64,000 nucleotides of DNA from UBA4744 sp963723165 (lineage in GTDB: Bacteria > Actinomycetota > Acidimicrobiia > Spongiisociales > UBA4744): contig CAVRPP010000010.1 of assembly GCA_963723165.1 (NCBI GenBank), positions 1-64,000 on the forward strand, read 5' to 3'. A program made the translations under genes and the position numbers. The notes below the pieces were generated by a model. That model worked only from the letters and a program-made list of their open reading frames with translations. It ran no database searches and was not told the DNA's origin. Numbering within the stretch: the stretch's first letter is position 1; every line of letters starts with the position of its first letter. Positions 6,910 through 16,185 of this stretch are shown here, in pieces.

Positions 6910-8588
6910 AACACCTAACACCAGAAGCTTTAGAACGTGCCGACGACGATGCAATCATCCATCTGGAACATTGCCAACGCTGCCGGACCGAGTTGGACCC
7001 CGATCTTGACCTCGAGGGGGTTCGCCGACAGATACTCGGCCAACTTGCCGACGGCTCGATTGTCTCTCGTGGGTCGGCGACCCGGTCATGGCGATGGTCG
7101 AGCAATCGTTGGGTCGCTGCTGGGCTAGCGGCGGCAGTCGTGACGGTGATCATTCTTCCCGTCGCCTGGTTTGGATTCCTCACCGGGCCGGACACTGCGA
7201 ACTCTGGTACTGCGGTAACGGGCGACCTGTCGGTGGAACCGTTGCAGCCAGTCGTGGAACTGCCTGAACGGCCTCCCGTACCTCGGCCCGAAGACATCGC
7301 CCCTCCAGCCGTACCCGCCCAGACACCGGATCGTCTCCCCTTCGAGATGGCTTTCACATTGGGCGACAACGCCACCGGTCGACTGATCTGGGCGAGCCCT
7401 ACCTACTTCGAAGCGATGCGAGGCAACCTCACAGAAGACGGTGCCGTATTTGACTACGGGATGTATCGAGCCGCTGATGGGAGCGGTTACTCCGATCCAG
7501 ACAACTCGACCATTACCTCCGACCCTGAAGCGTTTGAGATCGGAAACGTACCTCCAGATCCTGAGGTCCCGTGGAATCTGCTGATCCAACCACAATCCGA
7601 CGAAGACCTGTGGAGTGAGCTAGTTGAAGACGGCACCGCACAGATCGAGGTCACACCGAGCCACCCACTGGCAGCAAGAGCCTGGGCCGTGGGCGATGTC
7701 CGACTCGAAGTGACCGAAGATGGCATACCCGTCATCATCGAGGGACCGGGATTCCTGTCATTGAAGGTTGTGAGCCTCGACCGTCGAAGCCTCAGAACCG
7801 GCGAACTTGGAAACAACACCGATCTCCCCTTCGACTATGCAGTGTTCCTGGCGGCAACGACCAGCGATGAGCAACGGCCGGTCCTCGAGGACGGAGTAGT
7901 CGTCTTCGCCGACTACCGGCTCGCGGCCGAAGCCGCAGCCCAATGCGCTGGAGTCAAGGCGATCTTCGACGACGACTCCGGCATGTACACATTTGCCGAG
8001 GGCACCACTGTCGTCGATTGTGTCGAACGCTACGTTGATGACATTGCCGCGGTATGGCGCCTTGATAGCCAGTGGCTCGGGGAGGGTGAATGGACGGCCA
8101 TCTGGTACGAAGTTCATGGCTTCCCGGAGGCCGTCGCGATGCTGGAAGCAGAACCCGGTCCAGAGCTGGCACTGGCCAGCGGGAACGGATGGGCCATCTC
8201 AATCAGCGAACGTGGTCCAGGTTTCTGCACACGCACAAGCGCTGCGAACAGCTTCGGCGAAGGATGCTTCGTGCCGTCCCAGATGACCATTCCAGGTGTG
8301 CTCGGTCTTGACATGAGCATGTTGTACGAAGAAGACCAACCGAAGAGCGGAACTGTGCTCGGTATCGTCACCGAACAAGCAGACGAGATAGTCATCCGCT
8401 TTTCAACCGGGATCGAACGTCAACTGACCCCTGGACACATTGCCCAGTTTGGCTATCGCGGGTTCGGCCTCCTCTACGACGCCACGGCAATCGGTTTGCC
8501 CGTCGAAGTTGAACTCTTCGATGGCGACCTCTCTATAGCTATCTATGCGATCACAGCGTTCGATGACGTCGCTAGGCGGACAAGGTGA
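6906..8588 (+). CDS. Membrane-anchored anti-sigma-like protein with a large outer domain
   Basis: A 560-residue protein coupled to the sigma gene. The short N-terminal part carries H19-x3-C23-x2-C26 (LEHCQRC), like zinc-binding anti-sigma domains. One membrane span follows at about 69-93, then roughly 465 extracytoplasmic residues. The outer part starts with a Pro-rich linker and contains several Cys residues; no known domain is recognised. Inference: it binds the sigma factor inside and senses a signal outside. Usual anti-sigma proteins are 200-300 residues, so the outer domain is unusually large. Confidence 0.7.
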   Translation: MKHLTPEALERADDDAIIHLEHCQRCRTELDPDLDLEGVRRQILGQLADGSIVSRGSATRSWRWSSNRWVAAGLAAAVVTVIILPVAWFGFLTGPDTANSGTAVTGDLSVEPLQPVVELPERPPVPRPEDIAPPAVPAQTPDRLPFEMAFTLGDNATGRLIWASPTYFEAMRGNLTEDGAVFDYGMYRAADGSGYSDPDNSTITSDPEAFEIGNVPPDPEVPWNLLIQPQSDEDLWSELVEDGTAQIEVTPSHPLAARAWAVGDVRLEVTEDGIPVIIEGPGFLSLKVVSLDRRSLRTGELGNNTDLPFDYAVFLAATTSDEQRPVLEDGVVVFADYRLAAEAAAQCAGVKAIFDDDSGMYTFAEGTTVVDCVERYVDDIAAVWRLDSQWLGEGEWTAIWYEVHGFPEAVAMLEAEPGPELALASGNGWAISISERGPGFCTRTSAANSFGEGCFVPSQMTIPGVLGLDMSMLYEEDQPKSGTVLGIVTEQADEIVIRFSTGIERQLTPGHIAQFGYRGFGLLYDATAIGLPVEVELFDGDLSIAIYAITAFDDVARRTR

Positions 8589-8737
8589 ACCGGGATTCCT
8601 TGACGCTGTTACCCACCAGGCGTCACGAACCAGATCAGCCGATACCCATATCGGGAAGTAAGGCCTCTTCGCTGCCGACGAAAACACCAATAACCACGCC
8701 GATCACATGAGTCTCATCAGCTATCGAAGCTACCGTC

Positions 8738-8880
8738 GAACCGGCAGATCGGGCGCATCGATAAAGGCGGCGTTCGCCACGGTCGGTGTTCGCTGACTCC
8801 GGAGACGCCGAGCGCAGCAGTGCCGATCTCGAGCACTCATCGAAATGCGTGTTATTGCCCGGGATTTGGTGATCTGGCTC
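8738..8880 (+). repeat. Island repeat copy 3 (complete)
   Basis: Complete but diverged copy: gaaccggcagatcgggcgcat, gccacggtcggtgttcgc, gagcgcagcagtgccgatc, gtgttattgcccggg and ttggtgatctggc occur in the standard order. It lies between the anti-sigma gene and the next small gene. Confidence 0.75.
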
Positions 8881-8931
8881 GCTTCGAGGTCGACCGCCAT
8901 CGAGCCCTTCGAGTCCCGCTAGCTTCGACTT

Positions 8932-9303
8932 GTGACACCGGGTGCTGGCATCGGTCGGACGAGCGCCCACGCTCGTCGCTGGCTCATAGTCGGCGTAACT
9001 ACCGCGCTCGTCTTCTTGGTTGGGTTCTCGATAACCAGGGTGGAGGTCCTCGACGCCCAGAGATCCATGGACGATTATCGAGTCGAAGCGTTGGTGGCGA
9101 CGTGCAACGGGTGGCTGCGCGCCAAGGTGGCTGAATCGTCGGACACGGTCGAAGTCACTGTCAGGGACTTCAAGAAACTCATCCCAATATTGGGGGGCGA
9201 GGACTGCCAAGATCTGCTGATCATCGAGCTGGAGGAGCCGCTTGCTCGCCGTCAGCTCATCGACGGTTCAACCGGCGACGCGGTACCCGTCCAGGATGCG
9301 TGA
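8932..9303 (+). CDS. Hypothetical single-span membrane protein
   Basis: A 123-residue protein, not recognised. It has a basic N-terminus (TSAHARRW), one membrane segment at about 17-36 (WLIVGVTTALVFLVGF) and a soluble outer domain with two Cys residues (TCNGW and EDCQD) that could form a disulfide. It starts at GTG with no clear ribosome binding site. It is flanked by island repeats on both sides (8738-8880 and 9361-9518), like a single-gene cassette. Confidence 0.55.
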   Translation: MTPGAGIGRTSAHARRWLIVGVTTALVFLVGFSITRVEVLDAQRSMDDYRVEALVATCNGWLRAKVAESSDTVEVTVRDFKKLIPILGGEDCQDLLIIELEEPLARRQLIDGSTGDAVPVQDA

Positions 9304-9360
9304 TCTCCCAAGCGCTTTGTCTGACCCTACGACCGGTCCCTTTGCACCGAGCACGAGGTC

Positions 9361-9518
9361 AGGATATGTGGGTAATCCGTCCTCGATTTGGAGCGCCGGT
9401 AGGACCGAGTTCGCCACGGTCCGTGGTAGCCACGGAGCTTGGCAGGTAGCGCGGGCGGTGCCGCTCTGTTCGGGTAGGCGAGGTGCTCGTTACCGCGCCA
9501 TATTTGGTGATCGGCGTG
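9361..9518 (+). repeat. Island repeat copy 4 (complete)
   Basis: Carries the upstream block tgggtaatccgtcctcg shared with copy 6, gccacggtccgtgg, ggcaggtagcgcgggcggtgccg and gttaccgcgcc with tttggtgatcgg. Same strand orientation as all other copies. It separates the 8932 gene from the hydrolase. Confidence 0.75.
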
Positions 9519-9615
9519 GCAAACGCGGGCCGGGGATCCTGGCCAACGGCTAGTTTCGGTCCCCCTGCGCTTCGTCTCGGGAGTCCTTGGCCTGTGGAGA
9601 ATCTCGAACGCCCCG

Positions 9616-10413
9616 CTAGCCGAGCATGAAACCGAGGGCAAGGTTCGTCGTCGCCGACGATTGGGCGACCCTGGCGTGCCCCCACCCCGTATGGATGTGC
9701 GCTCGTCCGTCCGCCACCTCCCGGGCGGTTTCTTCAAAGAGCTGCGGTGAGTAGAAGAAGTCTTTCGTGCCGCCGATCACGAGCGTCGGCGCGGTGATCC
9801 GGGGCAGGTCGGCGCGGACGTCGAACACATCTTCTGCCTCGAGGGTGACGAGCATGTCCCCGGGGTCGGTGGGGACCATCGACCGGGTCGCGAATCTGGC
9901 GAGGGGGCGTATGGGCCCGCGCAGCGGTGCGGGCATCATCGAGGTCATCATGTGTGACATCACGTCCTCTTTGCGACCGGCCTGGATCAGCGCCGCCATC
10001 TCCGCCTGCAGCGCTTTCCCCCTAGGGCCGAGGCGATAGGCGGAGGCCACCACCACGAGGCGCCGGACCAGATCCGGGTGGTCGATGGCAAGCTGGAGAG
10101 CGACGGAGCCACCTGTGCTTGTGCCCTGCAGTCGGACAGCCTCACCCACCTCGTGTTCGATCGCCTCGGCCAGGTGGCCGGCAATGTCCGACATCGACTC
10201 GCCCGGCTTCAGCCCTCGTTTGCGGTTCACGACGTAGACGGTGAAGTGGGGAGCGAACGCCCTCGCGGCCGACAGGACCATGCGACGCTCCCAACCGGTC
10301 GGAATGTCGTGGTCCGGTGTCAGTCCCATGACCGCTACCAGCGGTGGCCCTGTCCCGATGCGAAGGTAGGGCGTATCTCCGTGCAGGTAGCCTGTTGTCG
10401 CTTGGGTGGTCAT
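9616..10413 (-). CDS. Alpha/beta-hydrolase
   Basis: A 265-residue serine hydrolase of the alpha/beta fold. The nucleophile elbow is G97-T-S99-T-G101; the acid is probably the Asp in GGTKDFFYS and the His is in GWGHARVAQ near the C-terminus. The oxyanion region VAVMGLTPDHD takes the usual HG place. Likely an esterase or lyase-like enzyme; the substrate cannot be read from sequence. No signal peptide. It is the only gene between repeat copies 4 and 5, and reads against the neighbouring plus-strand genes. Confidence 0.85.
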   Translation of the reverse strand: MTTQATTGYLHGDTPYLRIGTGPPLVAVMGLTPDHDIPTGWERRMVLSAARAFAPHFTVYVVNRKRGLKPGESMSDIAGHLAEAIEHEVGEAVRLQGTSTGGSVALQLAIDHPDLVRRLVVVASAYRLGPRGKALQAEMAALIQAGRKEDVMSHMMTSMMPAPLRGPIRPLARFATRSMVPTDPGDMLVTLEAEDVFDVRADLPRITAPTLVIGGTKDFFYSPQLFEETAREVADGRAHIHTGWGHARVAQSSATTNLALGFMLG

Positions 10414-10850
10414 CTCATCACCTCCGCCCCGCCTCCGTACCGTGGACCACCTCTATCAGCAATGCCGGCAGCATCATCGGCAACAGTTTTCCGACCCATC
10501 CCTCTACCTCTCTTCCCTACTCGACTGATTCGCCAAAGTACTGACACCACCTCGGTCACCTCCTCTTGTCCGAGAGCTCCGAGAACGTTGTTCAGCGGTG
10601 ACGGCGGGCCTCCTGGGCGGTCACAAACCGACGTGGATCGCGGACACGATCCGCACACACTCGATTATCCGTCCTGCCACGACCAATGGGAAGAGGCTTG
10701 CGCTCACCCCAAGGCCAGGAACGGCTCGGCGGCACTGAGACAATCCAGAACCAGATGAACTCGCCGCCTTCGTCGACATTTGGAGTCCACCGACCCCGAT
10801 AGCGCAGAACCACGCCACCCCAGCGGCTTGGTCGAGCCTCATCTCCGCCC

Positions 10851-10938
10851 AGAACCGGCGGATCGAGCGCATCGGTCAAAGGGATTTCGCCACGGTCCGC
10901 GCTCGCCATCGAGCTGGGCAGGTAGCGCAGGAGGTGCC
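10851..10938 (+). repeat. Island repeat copy 5, left half
   Basis: Matches copies 1 and 2: gaaccggcggatcgagcgcat, gccacggtccgcg, gagctgggcaggtagcgc and aggaggtg. It is interrupted after aggaggtg, as copy 1 is, by an IS110-type element; the right half follows at 12366. The stretch 10414-10850 has no convincing gene. Confidence 0.78.
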
Positions 10939-12365
10939 TGATAGGTGTGTAGGTGTGCTGCGGGAGTTTGTTCCGTAGCGTTGTGGGGGTCCCGGTGGGT
11001 CTGGCTCTCGAGGTGCCTGCCACCTGTGGGTTGGCTTACGAACGAGGCGCCGTACCTGCCGGGATTCTCTGCCGGCGGTGTGGCTCGAAACAGGCGTAGC
11101 ACCAAGATCCGTATCAGGAGTGCCCACCGTCTGCATCTACCGACCCCCGAGACATGAGGAGGTGTGTGATGTCGGTGATGATCGGAATCGACCCCCACAA
11201 AGGGTCGCATGCAGCTGCAGCGGTTGATACCGATGAGCGGGTGATGGCGGAGCTCGAAGTTCGGGCCACGAAACGCCAGACACGAGAACTGTTGGCGTGG
11301 GCAGAGCGGTTCCCTATCCGACGGTGGGCGATCGAGTCCGCCAACGGTCACGGCTATCTGCTGGCCCAGCAACTGCTGGCAGCCGGGGAGCAGGTGGTGG
11401 ATGTGCCCTCCACTCAGGCGGCCCGGGCCCGGGTACTCGATTCAACCAGGTCGCAGAAAAACGACTCGAATGACGCCCGCTCGGTGGCGATCGTCGCGCT
11501 TCGTCAGCCTGGCCTGCGAGCAGTGACCACAGAGGATCATGTGGCGGTGCTACGGATGCTGGCCAACCGTCACAAACAGCTCTCCAGCCTGAAGACCCAA
11601 GCCGCCTCGCGGCTCCACGCCGTGTTGGCCACCCTGATCCCCGGAGGTCTGAGCACAGAAATGACGCCACGCAAGGCCTCCAGCTGCTGCAGCGGGTCCG
11701 GCCGACCTCGATGGTCGAGACCGAACGCAAACGCATCGCCCATGAGTTGCTGACCGAAGTGCGAAGACTCAACAAGGAACGTGTCGCCTCCAAGGCCCGT
11801 CTCGCGGTCGCAGTCGAAGCATCGGGCACTTCTCTGGTCGACATCTACGGTGTCGGTCCCGTCGTGGCTGGATTGATCATCGGCCACACCGGTGACGTGG
11901 CCCGGTTCCCCACCCGGCATCACTACGCCGCCTACAACGGTACCGCCCCCATCGAAGCATCATCCGGGGCAAGGAAACGGCATCGACTCAACCCGCGAGG
12001 CAACCGGATGCTCAACCACGCCCTCCACACCATTGCGATCTGCCAGCTGCGGTATCCCACCACTGAGGGCCGAGTCTTCTACGAACGCAAACTCGAAGAA
12101 GGCAAAACACCCAAAGGAAGCCATCCGGGCGTTGAAACGGCGCCTCTCCGACGTCGTCTACCGCCACCTCCAAGCCGACCAACAACAGCGTTAGGGCCCG
12201 GGGGGCACCCAGGAACGTCTCTGTCGCGTGCGTGACCGGCTTTGCATCCTGAATCGCCGGCTCTTTCGCTCAGCCACCCCGGGCCACCCCCAAGCCTACG
12301 CCCACCAACCTCGGTCACAACCGAGTCACCCAAACGCGCCCCGAAACCCCCTTGACATCCAAACA
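10939..12365 (+). mobile_element. IS110-family insertion sequence, copy B (degenerate)
   Basis: Lies between the halves of island repeat 5 and contains a frameshifted transposase. The non-coding right part (12195-12365) begins agggcccggggggcaccc and ends in an AC-rich stretch with TTGACA; it aligns well with 16470-16630. About 230 nt lie before the transposase start. Likely no longer self-mobile. Confidence 0.75.
11169..12194 (+). pseudogene. IS110-family transposase, two frameshifts
   Basis: The N-terminal half reads from ATG 11169 (AGGAGGT upstream) as MSVMIGIDPHKGSHAA, with ESANGHGYLLAQQLL and KNDSNDARSVA, typical of the DEDD domain. Near 11660 the frame breaks and the protein continues in another frame (TERKRIAHELL, then IYGVGPVVAGLIIGHTGD and YAAYNGTAPIEASSG). 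A second break near 12105 restores the C-terminal RALKRRLSDVVYRHL in a third frame. Comparison with the fragment at 16195-16470 shows the second break is a one-base gain near ggcaaaacaccc. Confidence 0.85.
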
Positions 12366-12425
12366 GGCATCGATCGGCGCTATCTGGGGATCGGAGCGTT
12401 ATTGCCACCGAACAGGGTGATCTGG
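12366..12425 (+). repeat. Island repeat copy 5, right half
   Basis: Shows gatcggcgctatc, gcgttattgcc and aacagggtgatctgggg, closely matching the right half of copy 2 (ctcggcgctactc, gcgatattgcg, aacaggggg). Together with 10851-10938 it forms one complete repeat split by the IS element. Confidence 0.72.
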
Positions 12426-12548
12426 GGTGGTTGGTGCCGTTGCCAACCGCCTCTTTCCCGAGAGAGGCTTCAGGCATGGCCGGAACCGCCCGGAAGTGGA
12501 ACCGACAACGACTTGGTAGGTTAGAACCGACCAAATAGTGGATGTTTG

Positions 12549-12722
12549 ATGGAACCGCGGACCAAGCTGATAATCGCGATGCTGCTGGTCGCATTCGGCA
12601 GCAGTGCGCAGGCCATTGTCGCTTGGACCGACAGCCGGGTTACCTTTGCGGCCATCACAACAGCCATTGCCCTGGGCGCTCTTGCCGTGGCGGTATCGCT
12701 GCGCCGAGCCGCTCCGAAATAG
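12549..12722 (+). CDS. Small two-span membrane protein (57 aa)
   Basis: A 57-residue frame from ATG 12549 to TAG. The product begins MEPRTKLIIAMLLVAFG, has two hydrophobic stretches (about 7-24 and 32-50) joined by VAWTDSRVTF, and ends with a basic tail (RRAAPK). Charge pattern and the clean pair of spans look protein-like. No family recognised. It follows island repeat 5 directly and may share a cassette with the convergent membrane protein at 12854-14107. Confidence 0.5.
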   Translation: MEPRTKLIIAMLLVAFGSSAQAIVAWTDSRVTFAAITTAIALGALAVAVSLRRAAPK

Positions 12723-12853
12723 CCCGGAATCTGACCCGCCGCCAGGCGGCCACTGTCGACGAGTACCTCGAGTCCCGAGCGCCGATGTGCCTGATTGATG
12801 ATGTGGGTGGTGCTGCGATATGTGCGGCTGGCGCCTGGTTCGGGTTGGTTGGT

Positions 12854-14107
12854 TCAGGGGAGGATGGAGTCGAGGAGGCGTTCGGCCGATACTTCGCCGA
12901 ACACGGTGATTGCGAACACGATGGTGGGGACGATCAATCCCGCTGCGGCGCGCAAGAGGGTGTGGGTGGTGGATGTGGTGGGGGCGTCGCGAATCGTGTT
13001 GTGGAGGTCGATAAGACCGCGGAGCTGCTCTGATTCCGGCGGTGATAGCTCGGTGTAGCGTGACTTGAAAGGGTTGATACGCTGTCGCAGCTCCTCTAGT
13101 TGCTGCTGGCGGACCCGTTCGACGATCTTGCGGACGCCGGCACGGGTGCCAAGGGCTGCGCCAATGGTGGTGAGGTAGCCGATCACGATGAACCCCACTG
13201 CCAGCGGCACTACCACCGGTGAGTCCCACGACACCAGGACCAACGTGACCACCAGTAGGACGGTGATCCAGAACGCCAACGTCCTTACGTTCAACATCTG
13301 CATTGCCTTCCGGACTTCGGGCGAATCGGTCGGACTCGGCCAGAACAGGTCGTGGTCGTACCTGGCCTGGCGGGCCGTGAACGCCCACTCGAAGAAACCC
13401 CAGAAAACCATCAGCGCCCCGAAGTCGACGAGCAGAAAGGCCAACAGGACGATGCTGCCGGCGGGAAGCTCGTCCATCCCCGCTGGTGCAAACAGCCAGC
13501 TGGCCCCCAGCATAAGTGTCGCCACCGCTCCACCGACTAACGCGGTCACCGGCAGCCGGTTCCAGCGCCGGAGGAAGGAGGTCAGATCCTGCAGGTCGGA
13601 TTCCCGCACGATCGTGGGAAGCAGCGGTGTCATGTTCTCCAGCCACCGTCTGATCGTCGGCCGCAGGGGTACGTCGAGAGGCTGTGTTCTCAGCGGTTGG
13701 GTGGCATCGAACAACCCATAGAACACGAGGATCACGGCCCACCGGCCCCAAGGAATGTTGGTCCACTGTCCGACCAGCGCGGTGACCAGCAGCGCCAGAG
13801 CCAGCCTGACACCAACCCCCAGTGAACCGGCGAACGCCGCGGCTCCCGAACTCACCGGAGCCAGCCCAAGCCGTCGCCGAATCGGAACCCCAAGACGGAA
13901 GAGGAGAGACCCAACGTTGTAGCCGTAGAGTCTCCGGACCTCCTCCACACGGGCGTCGAACGCCGCGCTGCGCTCCTCAGGTCGAGCTTCGAACCGGGGG
14001 AGGGATGGGTCTGGCTCCGTGCCCGCACCCGCTGTGGTGCTCCCCAACACGTCCGACGCGGAGTCGGTCCTCCGCGACTGCCCGATAGCTGCGGCATCCT
14101 TTGTCAC
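12854..14107 (-). CDS. Polytopic membrane protein of unknown function
   Basis: A 417-residue protein, not recognised. The first 90 residues are soluble and charged. Membrane segments then appear at about 95-145 (two), 185-210, 220-245, 275-320 (two) and 385-410. Between the last ones lies a charged region VERVRQQQLEELRQRINPF (residues about 328-346), possibly helical. The gene is the only sizeable one between repeats 5 and 6. It reads leftward, with 12723-12853 as a short convergent gap. Function unknown. Confidence 0.65.
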   Translation of the reverse strand: MTKDAAAIGQSRRTDSASDVLGSTTAGAGTEPDPSLPRFEARPEERSAAFDARVEEVRRLYGYNVGSLLFRLGVPIRRRLGLAPVSSGAAAFAGSLGVGVRLALALLVTALVGQWTNIPWGRWAVILVFYGLFDATQPLRTQPLDVPLRPTIRRWLENMTPLLPTIVRESDLQDLTSFLRRWNRLPVTALVGGAVATLMLGASWLFAPAGMDELPAGSIVLLAFLLVDFGALMVFWGFFEWAFTARQARYDHDLFWPSPTDSPEVRKAMQMLNVRTLAFWITVLLVVTLVLVSWDSPVVVPLAVGFIVIGYLTTIGAALGTRAGVRKIVERVRQQQLEELRQRINPFKSRYTELSPPESEQLRGLIDLHNTIRDAPTTSTTHTLLRAAAGLIVPTIVFAITVFGEVSAERLLDSILP

Positions 14108-14454
14108 GAGTCACCTCACAGCCACTCGTATAGCGTGTCTCGACACAGCCCTGCAATTGAATAACTAGTCCATTCCGCTCAATCCGACTAGGGGAATGTG
14201 ACCCTTTGGCCCCTACCCATAACCGGCAGTTCTGCGGCGCGGAGATCGATGTGCGGTGCTGCAGAGGAGCAAAGACGGAATACCCGGAGAAGACAAGGAG
14301 GGAACGTCACCTTCGGTCCTCTCGAACCTTCCAGCGTGACCGGCTTTCACCCTCAGATGCCGACTCTTCGGTAAGTCATTGCTCCGAGCACACCGTCGCT
14401 TCGAAGAATGCTCCCAATTGGCCCCGCGTGTCAACCCCAAAACCGATGACGAGG

Positions 14455-14615
14455 TGAGGTTATGTGGGCAATCCGTCCTCGCCCCAGGGCATCAGACACA
14501 GCCGCATCGCCACGGTCCGTGTTCGCCGTGGAACCCGGCCGGTAGCGCACGACGTGCCGTTCTAGGACACTATGGGGCGGCGCTTGTTATGGCACATAAC
14601 GGGGTGATCTGGGCG
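14455..14615 (+). repeat. Island repeat copy 6 (complete)
   Basis: Begins with gaggttatgtgggcaatcc shared with copy 4, then gccacggtccgtgttcgcc, ggtagcgcacgacgtgccg and gttatggcacataac with ggggtgatctggg. It lies between the membrane protein gene and the serpin gene. Elsewhere in 14108-14768 no gene is seen. Confidence 0.78.
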
Positions 14616-14729
14616 TCATCGGTCGCCGTTGGCGAGGCGCCCAATAGGGGTTCTGCGGGGGCGTGATAGCCGGGTCGGAGCAGTCCGTTAGTGGGGTTTG
14701 GGGTGTGGCTAGACCTACAGGTCGGGAAC

Positions 14730-14768
14730 CTTGATACGCTAACATGACGTCATAAGCACATGAGGAAC
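14730..14768 (+). promoter_or_regulatory. Promoter-proximal palindrome upstream of the serpin gene
   Basis: The segment just before the serpin start contains a TACGCT that could serve as a -10 box and a perfect TGACGTCA palindrome at 14745-14752. A second short inverted repeat, GACCT-AC-AGGTC, is at about 14711-14722. These could bind a regulator; the evidence is only sequence symmetry. Confidence 0.3.
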
Positions 14769-16115
14769 ATGCGATTTTGGGCTGCCCTGATTGCCCTGGT
14801 CTTAGTCGTGGCCGCGTGTGGATCGACCGATGAAACGGCTACCACTTCTGGACCGGGACCGACAACGACTCGGCCCACCCCGACCACCGCCGACCCCGGC
14901 ACCCGTACGGAGGTCTTCACCCCCGGCGAGGTGATCCGGGTGGACCTCCCCCGCACGACCCCTGCGGTCACCGACGCCGACATTGCCGCGGTGGTGGCGG
15001 CCGATACCGCTTTCGGCCTCGATTTGTTCCAAGTCGCGGCCGGAGACGAGAACCTGATGGTGTCGCCGTACTCCATTGCCACTGCCCTCTCGATGCTGTA
15101 TCCGGGGGCGAGAGGAGTCACCGCCACCGAGATGGCCGATGTGCTCCACCTCACCGTCGAGGATGCCACCCTCCACGCCGTCCGCAACCACATCGACACC
15201 GCCCTCGCCAGTCCTCCCCCACCGATGGGCGACGAAGACACCAGAGAGCCCTTCACCATTCGCCCGGCCAACTCGGCCTGGGGCCAGGGCGGCTACCCGT
15301 TCCTCGACGAATACCTCGGGATCTTGGCCGAGAACTACGGAGCCGGTCTACGGCTGCTCGACTACGTCGGAGATCCCGAGGGCTCCCGAGCCATCATCAA
15401 CGGCTGGGTCGAGGAGGCCACCGAAGACCGCATCAAGGACCTGATTCCAGAAGGCGCCATCACGGTCGACACCCGTTTGGCGCTCGTCAACGCCATCTGG
15501 TTCAAGGCCAACTGGTTCGAGCAGTTCGACGCCGCCGCCACGGCGCCGGGCACGTTCACCCTGCTCGACGGCACCGAGATCGAGGTCCCCCTCATGCACG
15601 CTGGTCTGCGTACCGGCTATGCCAGCACCGACCTGTTCGAAGCGGTCCGCCTGCCCTATGCCGGCGATGCCGCCATGGTGGTGCTCCTTCCGAAACAGGG
15701 CACACCGGCTGAACTGGCAGCAACTCTGGGCCCGCATGATCTGGACATCACTTGGGGTGAGTACCGGGTGGAGGTCACCCTGCCGTCCTTCGAGTTCGAA
15801 GCCGAGATCGGCCTCAAGTCGGCGCTGCAGGAGTTGGGTATGCGGGCTGTGTTTGAGTCGCCCTTCGGTGACGGTGCCGACCTCACCGGCATCACGGCAG
15901 TTCGAGAGCTGTTCGTCTCGGACGCTTTCCACAAGACCTTCATCGCTCTCGACGAGGAAGGAACCGAAGCGGCGGCCGCTACCGCCATCATCGTCAGCCT
16001 CGAGTCAGCTCCCCAGCCTGCCACCTTCACCGCCGACCATCCCTTCCTGTTTTGGATCGAGCACTCCTCAACCGGCGAGATGCTCTTCCTCGGCCAAGTC
16101 ACCAACCCCGCGTAG
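14769..16115 (+). CDS. Serpin (serine protease inhibitor), lipoprotein
   Basis: A serpin of about 448 residues. A lipobox VVAACGS follows a hydrophobic signal, then a Thr/Pro-rich linker, so it should be anchored outside the membrane. Serpin marks: NLMVSPYSIATALSML, LVNAIWFKANW, the gate region, FHKTFIALDEEGTEAAAATA (hinge) and ADHPFLFWI. The hinge has Gly at P15, Thr at P14 and small residues P12-P9, so it should be inhibitory; counting gives P1 = Glu in SLESA. ATG 14769 has GAGGA upstream; ATG 14760 is the alternative. Likely target: a Glu-specific or other extracellular protease (inference). Confidence 0.93.
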   Translation: MRFWAALIALVLVVAACGSTDETATTSGPGPTTTRPTPTTADPGTRTEVFTPGEVIRVDLPRTTPAVTDADIAAVVAADTAFGLDLFQVAAGDENLMVSPYSIATALSMLYPGARGVTATEMADVLHLTVEDATLHAVRNHIDTALASPPPPMGDEDTREPFTIRPANSAWGQGGYPFLDEYLGILAENYGAGLRLLDYVGDPEGSRAIINGWVEEATEDRIKDLIPEGAITVDTRLALVNAIWFKANWFEQFDAAATAPGTFTLLDGTEIEVPLMHAGLRTGYASTDLFEAVRLPYAGDAAMVVLLPKQGTPAELAATLGPHDLDITWGEYRVEVTLPSFEFEAEIGLKSALQELGMRAVFESPFGDGADLTGITAVRELFVSDAFHKTFIALDEEGTEAAAATAIIVSLESAPQPATFTADHPFLFWIEHSSTGEMLFLGQVTNPA

Positions 16116-16185
16116 GTTGCGCCCGGCGCCCAGAAGTCTCAACCAGCGATCCGGGTAGCCGAAGTACCGCACGCCGACGTGCGCC

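Noticed and set aside
10078..10758. 226-residue plus-strand frame
   Set aside because: It covers the antisense of the hydrolase and intergenic DNA, and its composition is not protein-like.
12399..13766. 455-residue minus-strand frame
   Set aside because: It overlaps the clear membrane protein at 12854-14107 in another frame and has Arg/His/Pro-rich shadow composition.
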